Positions 6,101 through 10,089 of a stretch of 12,636 bases of DNA are shown in pieces. Source of the DNA: Candidatus Thorarchaeota archaeon. GTDB taxonomy: Archaea > Asgardarchaeota > Thorarchaeia > Thorarchaeales > Thorarchaeaceae. The position numbers were made by a program, and so were the translations under genes. The DNA lies in the NCBI GenBank assembly GCA_016840245.1, contig JAEOST010000284.1:1-12636 (forward strand), in the 5' to 3' direction. The notes below the pieces were generated by a model. That model did no database searches, was not told the origin of the DNA, and saw only the letters and a program-made list of their open reading frames with translations. How positions within the stretch are numbered: position 1 is the first letter of the stretch; each line of letters opens with the position of its first letter.

Positions 6101-8039
6101 TGGATGGACCATTGGATGAGAAGAAGATCACCTGATTTGCGTCGTGACCTGGACCATAAGCGTCATCAAAGTACTTGAATGCAGTGCTTGCACCAACGGA
6201 CAATGCAGAGTATGCATCGCTTGGAGCACCACTGGAACCATGGTCGGCACCTGAGTTACCACTGGACACTACGAAGAGTGTACCTGGGTAGCTACCATCG
6301 ATAATTCCTGGTGCGGAAAGTAGATCCCAAGCTAATGCGAGATAAGTGAGATCTAGATAGATACCGTTTGTGTATCCCCAAGAGTTCGATGAGATGTCTG
6401 CCTTGTGACCCATAGCTGGTTGATAGGTCCAGTTGCCGTCAGGGGCAAGATGGAAGCCTGCCATCCAGAACTCTGACATCATATCGCCTCCGGCGTTCAT
6501 AGCCTTACAGACGAATGAATCAGCACCTGGTGCAATACCTTCAAGGTTGTATAGTGTTCCGTTACCGTACAGATCGTAGTCCCATAAGCCTGATGAAGTA
6601 GCAGCATGTGAGGTCCAGAGACCGTGATTGCCGCCGCCACCATCGCTGTCAGTGAATAGAGCGTTCCATGCCATGTAATCAGATGTGATTCCACAGAAGA
6701 AGTACTCATCAGTGACTGATAGGTAGCCTATACTGTCGTAGGCCCATGATAGTGAACCCCAACCAATGTCATCTTCGCCGTCGCCATCCATGTCGTGAGC
6801 CAGAATAGGATCTTTACCCATTCCAACACCGTAGGATGGTTCACCAACGAAGCTCCAGTCCATCATGGCTGTAATGTAGTCACGATCGGCTGTGTTGTTC
6901 AAGTCCATTGTCTCATAGTAGATGGCATAGTTCCACATCCATGACCAGGCCAATGTACCGTTCCAGTCAATGATTAGATCACCATCGAGAATCATTGATG
7001 GGGCAAATAGCTTTGAGTAGGAGTTTCTCATCTGCTGGAATCCCCAACCAAAGGTGTAGTTGGACATACCAGGTGCTGGAATCTCCCAGTCCTTCCACAT
7101 TTCATTGTAGACGAACTCAGATGCATTGTTAATTCCCCAGGCCCATTCATAGAGGCCAATGAAACCAACATTTGAACCCTCTGGGTATCCATTACCATAA
7201 GGTCGAAGACCCATTAGGCTTCTGTGGCCACCTTCGTTGTTACAAACTGGATCCCAACCAGTAACGTTGAGGTAGTAATCACCACCCATCTCATAGGTTA
7301 AGAGATAGCCCATCTCGAGCCACTCGGTGACGTTTGAAACAACTGTGTTGTTTGCTACGTACATCTCAGTTAAGCCCATGCTTGATGGATCAAAGTTAGC
7401 TGGATATCCTGTTCCGTTTACATAGTGTGAGTCTTGCATGTCAGGATGACTGTAGTCAGCTCCTGTGTCGCGGGTACCAATGATGACACCGGTGCCATCA
7501 TAGCTATAGGTGTCTTTAGCGGCTGTGGCGCCCACAACATCGTTGATATCGAACATGTCAATACCGTCAGATTCCATTGCTTCTGGTGTTTCGTAGGTGA
7601 TGTATGTATCAGCCTGGATATACTGTACACCATAGACTGACTCTAACTGCTTGAGAGCTACAGGGGATGCAATATCCACTGAAATTACACGCATTACAGT
7701 CATGTCCATGTTCCAGGTGATGGTTGCCACATCTTTGATTGCTGCCATGTCGGCGTCAGGGGCGAGATACATTAGTGCTTTTACATCGCCACCGGTTGTG
7801 GTAACCATAACATCATCCACATCTCCAGATGCCATGTAGTCCCTAAGAATAGGGTCTACAATGTCCGCACCCTGTACATCTTCCAAGCGTTCCGCTAATT
7901 TAGCGGTAAGCTCTTCCTGCAGGGCTACGGGAGATCCGGCTGGTGCTGCTGTTGGAGTCAATGCTGCTGGGACTAAGCCAAGCGACATAACGAAGATTCC
8001 AACGAATAGCAGAACCGAAGCCTTGGATTTTTTATTCAT
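3165..8039 (-). CDS. Giant membrane-anchored subtilisin-like (S8) surface protease
   Basis: A 1624-residue exported serine protease. A signal peptide (1-30, KK then a hydrophobic core) is followed by an I9-like propeptide (about 80-150). The catalytic residues are Asp191 (RDTGADYSHPD), His472 (GNHG), oxyanion Asn595 (SSGNSG) and Ser688 (GTSLACP). About 280 residues separate Asp from His, against about 30 in subtilisin; the insert is rich in Trp, Tyr and N-glycosylation sequons and holds DMDGDGEDD (416-424). After the protease domain come beta-rich regions, two resembling bacterial pre-peptidase C-terminal domains (about 1050-1185 and 1270-1375), the second with a canonical EF-hand loop (1310-1321). 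A FEVLVSFDAGASW module (about 1430-1510) follows, then a Thr/EPTTT linker (1535-1590), a hydrophobic helix (about 1600-1621) and RKR. It should sit outside the cell with only the tail inside. GAGGAG lies 12 bases before the ATG, rather far. Confidence 0.92.
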   Translation of the reverse strand: MNKKSKASVLLFVGIFVMSLGLVPAALTPTAAPAGSPVALQEELTAKLAERLEDVQGADIVDPILRDYMASGDVDDVMVTTTGGDVKALMYLAPDADMAAIKDVATITWNMDMTVMRVISVDIASPVALKQLESVYGVQYIQADTYITYETPEAMESDGIDMFDINDVVGATAAKDTYSYDGTGVIIGTRDTGADYSHPDMQDSHYVNGTGYPANFDPSSMGLTEMYVANNTVVSNVTEWLEMGYLLTYEMGGDYYLNVTGWDPVCNNEGGHRSLMGLRPYGNGYPEGSNVGFIGLYEWAWGINNASEFVYNEMWKDWEIPAPGMSNYTFGWGFQQMRNSYSKLFAPSMILDGDLIIDWNGTLAWSWMWNYAIYYETMDLNNTADRDYITAMMDWSFVGEPSYGVGMGKDPILAHDMDGDGEDDIGWGSLSWAYDSIGYLSVTDEYFFCGITSDYMAWNALFTDSDGGGGNHGLWTSHAATSSGLWDYDLYGNGTLYNLEGIAPGADSFVCKAMNAGGDMMSEFWMAGFHLAPDGNWTYQPAMGHKADISSNSWGYTNGIYLDLTYLALAWDLLSAPGIIDGSYPGTLFVVSSGNSGADHGSSGAPSDAYSALSVGASTAFKYFDDAYGPGHDANQVIFFSSNGPSMVGVNKPDVVAPGYRGANAQPFFNVWLDYGADTEFTFWQGTSLACPIVAGVAAIVMEALGSTDPAMAKQVIMSTTTDLGYDGFVQGAGLVNAEKACMYIDGASDDTYYFTSDSFTEYGAAVADAWVSWIPDWSPYGVWFDAGLDTPVGLESSSIFFGNVARSGTYTVDVAVTGYNGASYDDAAFDTNMAWYYAMDSQIEFTETSYLYNDTNFESGGVLGEIRGGWFNLFDYLTGPQQADFMAAPFAHITVGFDAAENGDVWTYLFDWDDDGMLNYFNATGTQNENWLKLIQRDYNDCNMMYMRVGDPDGLGDIFAYEPTVRVEAPNNTALTFTVTLFDKVAGDVSFSGNTATLNVAADAEYGVHEGFLQLGNSTSGFDQLIPYSYMVEFDVDGGNTPKDMVNGYGAQGLTPYESGSMWPSWSATSGGRMDAGGHRVFLINVPDEHPTTNWTKLVIQAEWQEAGTIVDMYLRETTYGLIWSTDDGGTGAPFTSVPTEPTVNTIVVDWGGLVNGTYYLLVSTHFFNGTDAPEDLRISLWTYEDLPDASVITTWTADDSPVPAVFGADDVLTGDHVMLNSSWTLDAVANLDEYAITNTRIALLSGLYDVTTGTATDPGPWDAWPIPLNAEAYYEWVTVEGLNAGETAVCRLEMGANDPAFDVYEWNDDNDDGEVTLDEIVAGVLLNVDDGGDNFPEQGSFVVPANMDVAVRIFSFLWAHHADEPYTFSLDTRTSIDINEDDTEILYDTYDLERNATMTLQFYAWTATDVVFLVEATGVTFQNLFSPELLTVDVTGAGAVKTVNWTYTDLNAGDEHTFEVLVSFDAGASWMLLMPGLNVTTYDWDSTGWLYREYIVEIRIYDNDPDNENIGGLRDDMWSDPFFAGTIITTGSTTTTTTTTTTTTTTTTEPTTTEPTTTEPTTTEPTTTEPTTTEPTTTEPTTTEETTTPPPTTGIDPVIIGLLAGIGVGVVVVLILFLVRKR
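3285..3437 (-). repeat. Low-complexity tandem repeat coding for (T)16 and (EPTTT)7
   Basis: Seven 15-base units (GAGCCAACAACSACT and variants, 3285-3389 on the minus strand) encode EPTTT. They are preceded in the protein by sixteen threonine codons (3390-3437) built mostly from ACAACCACAACG 12-mers. The product is a flexible, probably heavily O-glycosylated stalk between the ectodomain and the membrane helix. Confidence 0.9.
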
Positions 8040-8051
8040 ATTTCGTTTCTA

Positions 8052-8065
8052 CTCCTCACATGTGA
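8052..8065 (-). promoter_or_regulatory. Shine-Dalgarno of the large S8 gene overlapped by a 10-base palindrome
   Basis: On the minus strand TCACATGTGAGGAG joins the perfect palindrome TCACATGTGA (8056-8065) to GAGGAG (complement of 8052-8057). The ATG at 8039 is 12 bases further on. A protein bound here could block transcription or translation start, but this is inference. Confidence 0.4.
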
Positions 8066-8354
8066 TAAGGCAGAGAACTGGAAATGCAGCTCATTGTCTA
8101 TGCTGCTTTAACCTCCATGTCTGCAAGAATAATTGAACAGATTAGCTGCAGACAGTCTCCTCATTCGCGTCCTCTGATAGTATGTGATTAATCTACGTTG
8201 CGTTGAAAAAGGGCTATTAAGGGTTACTAATGACCAAACATACTTTCAAGACTTCACGTGCCCCAATGTGATTGTTAAAGTGATTTATCGTCTTATTCTT
8301 TCAGATTAAGGCCTTATAACCGCTATTATCTGAGTAATCAACCGCTAATCACAT
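8060..8354. repeat. Four dispersed ATGTGAT heptamers upstream of the S8 gene
   Basis: Exact copies lie at 8060-8066, 8182-8188 and 8266-8272 on the plus strand and 8348-8354 on the minus strand; two extend to ATGTGATTA. A given heptamer would be expected far less than once on both strands of 404 bases. They may be regulator binding sites; no cognate regulator is identified. Confidence 0.45.
8318..8347. repeat. 8-base direct repeat AACCGCTA, 22 bases apart
   Basis: AACCGCTA occurs at 8318-8325 and 8340-8347, each followed within a few bases by an ATCT-GAGT-like stretch. The start-to-start distance of 22 bases is about two helical turns, as for cooperative protein binding. It could be chance. 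Confidence 0.3.
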
Positions 8355-8443
8355 CTTGAGTGACATAATGTATTTTGTGAAATGTCGGTTCGATTACTTG
8401 TAATATTAGTGCAGGATTAAGCTAAATTAATAGATAGGGAAAT

Positions 8444-9490
8444 TCAGCTCCGGGTTATCTTCTTGATTGAGTCAAGAATCTCATGAACCATCATTACAGC
8501 ACCAATCATCTCGACCTGCGGTAACTCACTATCTCTCTTTTCAGAAGGCCCTGCTACACGACCAAGAGCTCTGCCTAGATTTTCAGTGAGATTGATGAGC
8601 GTCATCTTAGCAGCTTCATCCAGTTTACTACCCTGAATACGGGAGATGATCTCTACTGTGTCAGAGATGACACTATCAGCAACCTGAGTAGCTGTGTCTG
8701 CACGTCTACGATATTCTTCTAGTGCTTTCTGTTTCTCCTCTAGCTCAGGAGAAGCAACTGTCTCTGTAGGGGCTATAGGTGCAGACTCCATCATTTGGAT
8801 AATCTGTTTCTCAAGCTCGATTATCTGTTCCTCTAACTTTGTTATCCGAGTGTCCTTTTCTGATATGGTAGCAAGTAGGTCATCATCTTCAGATGGAAGA
8901 GGAGTAGCAGCTAGAGCATCCTTGAGAGAGTCCAGTTCACTCTGCAAGGTGGAGAGTGAATCCTCCCTGTCGCTCAAGAACTCGTTGAGCTGTTTATTCT
9001 CACCCTCAAGCTTCTGGACCTGTTCGCTTAGCCCCTCAGATAATTCTGTTATTTCCTTTAAGCCATCTTGCAAAGTCCTCAGGTCAACATCAACGGGTGT
9101 GACAACAAGTTTAGCAACAGCAGCGACAATTGCAAGTACAACAAAGAGGTAAATCACTCCACTATAGACTGAGCCAAATACAAGATTAGTTACTAATCCA
9201 AGAATCTCGATGAAATCCCACCATGAACCAAGCTCAACCATCCCTGGAGCATCACCACTACCAAATCCAGCATATAGGACTAAGACCGCTGAAACAAAAA
9301 CGAAGAACAGACTAACACCCAGAATTGGGTTTCGTCGACCATCACTGGGAGGTAGGTTTTTCCAATAGAAAATCAGAAAGATTGCCATTATGCATAGAGG
9401 TAATACATATGGTAAGACTGCGAGAAAGTCAGCTATAAGCCAATCGAGTTCAATCTTGGTCGTGATATCAGGGAGGGGGTTTGGTATCAT
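8444..9490 (-). CDS. Three-helix membrane protein with cytoplasmic coiled coil, function unknown
   Basis: I do not recognise a named family. The 348-residue protein has hydrophobic segments at about 20-42, 54-74 and 96-130. The loop between the first two (YWKNLPPSDGRRNP) is basic and the next loop (FGSGDAPGMVEL) is acidic, which suggests N terminus outside and the rest inside. Residues 137-193 and 205-265 show heptad-like Leu/Ile spacing with many Glu, Lys and Gln, typical of a coiled coil, interrupted by a Pro/acidic hinge (196-204) and a Pro/Ala hinge (236-248). A helical C-terminal part (266-348) contains KMTLINLTENLGRALGRV. AGGAGG lies 7 bases before the ATG, a strong ribosome binding site. 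It has its own promoter-like element. A scaffold or membrane-tethered organiser is conceivable, but no function can be assigned. Confidence 0.85.
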   Translation of the reverse strand: MIPNPLPDITTKIELDWLIADFLAVLPYVLPLCIMAIFLIFYWKNLPPSDGRRNPILGVSLFFVFVSAVLVLYAGFGSGDAPGMVELGSWWDFIEILGLVTNLVFGSVYSGVIYLFVVLAIVAAVAKLVVTPVDVDLRTLQDGLKEITELSEGLSEQVQKLEGENKQLNEFLSDREDSLSTLQSELDSLKDALAATPLPSEDDDLLATISEKDTRITKLEEQIIELEKQIIQMMESAPIAPTETVASPELEEKQKALEEYRRRADTATQVADSVISDTVEIISRIQGSKLDEAAKMTLINLTENLGRALGRVAGPSEKRDSELPQVEMIGAVMMVHEILDSIKKITRS

Positions 9491-9527
9491 CTATTATCCT
9501 CCTAAACAATAACACTACTAACCATCC

Positions 9528-9542
9528 ACAGATTATATCTGT
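9528..9542 (-). promoter_or_regulatory. TATA box inside inverted repeat, upstream of the coiled-coil gene
   Basis: ACAGAT-TAT-ATCTGT is a perfect 6+3+6 inverted repeat with a TATA-like core (minus strand AGATATAATCT). Its centre is 45 bases before the ATG at 9490, so a start about 25 bases downstream would leave a leader of about 20 bases carrying AGGAGG. This is good geometry for an archaeal promoter, and the symmetry suggests a repressor could compete with TBP. Confidence 0.5.
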
Positions 9543-9561
9543 TCTGGCAAAAGAAGCATCG

Positions 9562-9606
9562 AAAAGAAAGAATGATGGACTGCCCGAAAATAGATTGGGC
9601 AGGTCC
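9562..9606 (-). terminator. Hairpin terminator after the 96-residue protein gene
   Basis: GGACTGCCC (9577-9585) pairs with GGGCAGGTCC (9597-9606), a 9-bp stem with one bulge and an 11-base loop. On the minus strand it starts 11 bases after the TGA at 9618 and is followed by TTCTTTCTTTTC. It separates this gene from the coiled-coil gene downstream, which then needs its own promoter. Confidence 0.65.
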
Positions 9607-9617
9607 CAACTAGACTA

Positions 9618-9908
9618 TCAACTTCTCCAAAGATCAGCTTTGATTGATTCATGATCTTCGATTATCAAGTCTAATGCTTTATAGAGTCGTGCCACTTCAT
9701 CAATTGAAAGCAAAAATGCTCCCTTGATGTCTTTGTCCTCTCCAAGGGATAGACGGACGCGTCCATCGTTGACCCAACCTTCCGGTGTCTTTTCAGGTGG
9801 CTGCATCTGTATCTCAAGCCAAGTTCGTCGAGTCTGACTAGTCTGACGGTCTTCAAAGAAATGCTTAAGCTGAAGGCGGCGCTCATAGAGCTGTGGTTTA
9901 TCACCCAT
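9618..9908 (-). CDS. Small hypothetical protein (96 residues)
   Basis: I do not recognise this protein. It is soluble, charged and has no signal peptide or cysteines. The N-terminal 30 residues are basic (YERRLQLKHFF, TRRTW). A central part with alternating hydrophobic residues (WLEIQMQP, GRVRLSLG, KGAFLLSID) suggests beta strands, and residues 68-90 (SIDEVARLYKALDLIIEDHE) look like one amphipathic helix. Strands followed by a helix is the layout of PC4-like single-strand nucleic-acid binders, but no diagnostic motif supports that. The ATG at 9908 has AGGA 4 bases upstream. Codon use and composition look coding, and a terminator follows. The gene is divergent from the S8 protease at 10090 across 181 bases. 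Confidence 0.75.
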   Translation of the reverse strand: MGDKPQLYERRLQLKHFFEDRQTSQTRRTWLEIQMQPPEKTPEGWVNDGRVRLSLGEDKDIKGAFLLSIDEVARLYKALDLIIEDHESIKADLWRS

Positions 9909-9931
9909 TTTTTCCTGCGCTCCTATATACT

Positions 9932-9947
9932 TGGGAATTATATCCCA
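9932..9947 (-). promoter_or_regulatory. TATA box inside inverted repeat, upstream of the 96-residue protein gene
   Basis: TGGGA-ATTATA-TCCCA, with 5-base arms, encloses the minus-strand TATA-like GATATAATT. It is centred about 32 bases before the ATG at 9908, which implies a very short leader. A second AT-rich match (TATATA, near 9923-9928) is too close to the ATG to be the TATA box. Confidence 0.4.
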
Positions 9948-10049
9948 TCTTCAATACTCTAGTACTTACCAATGGATAATACCTCATTTCTCGTAGAATC
10001 CGAGCTATACGCAGGGTATTCTTGTACAATAACGCATTGAAGACAATCC

Positions 10050-10058
10050 TTATCTAAG
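10050..10058 (+). promoter_or_regulatory. Weak TATA-like element upstream of the site-1-protease-like gene
   Basis: TTATCTAAG lies about 36 bases before the ATG at 10090, so a start about 25 bases downstream would leave a leader of roughly 10 bases. No good Shine-Dalgarno precedes that ATG; the nearest purine run, AGGGGAG at 10063-10069, is 20 bases away. A nearly leaderless transcript would fit. Confidence 0.3.
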
Positions 10059-10089
10059 ATTCAGGGGAGTTCCGGTTGGACGCTCCACG

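Larger units (their letters stand above)
8040..8443. other. 404-base intergenic region upstream of the large S8 gene
   Basis: I find no convincing gene here; the longest initiator-led frames are very short or overlap the protease. It should hold the protease promoter. A minus-strand TTATAAGG (complement of 8312-8319) is the best TATA-like match but would imply a leader of about 250 bases; weaker AT-rich stretches lie nearer. It also carries four ATGTGAT heptamers, an 8-base direct repeat and a palindrome over the ribosome binding site, listed separately. No clear terminator for the upstream minus-strand gene is visible. Confidence 0.55.

Noticed and set aside
7861..8136. Plus-strand reading frame reaching into the intergenic region
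   Set aside because: Mostly antisense to the signal peptide and propeptide of the large protease, with no Shine-Dalgarno and no recognisable domain.
8387..8397. GGTTCGATTAC resembling a tRNA T-loop
   Set aside because: The flanking bases do not form a T-stem and no acceptor or anticodon arm is found nearby.
8694..9152. Serine-rich plus-strand reading frame
   Set aside because: Antisense of the Glu/Lys/Leu-rich coiled coil of the minus-strand gene; such antisense frames are commonly Ser-rich and this one has no homology signal.
8444..9490. Coiled-coil membrane protein as a substrate of the site-1-protease-like enzyme
   Set aside because: The predicted external parts (residues 1-19 and about 75-95) contain no Arg and therefore no RxxL-type site; only proximity would support the idea.
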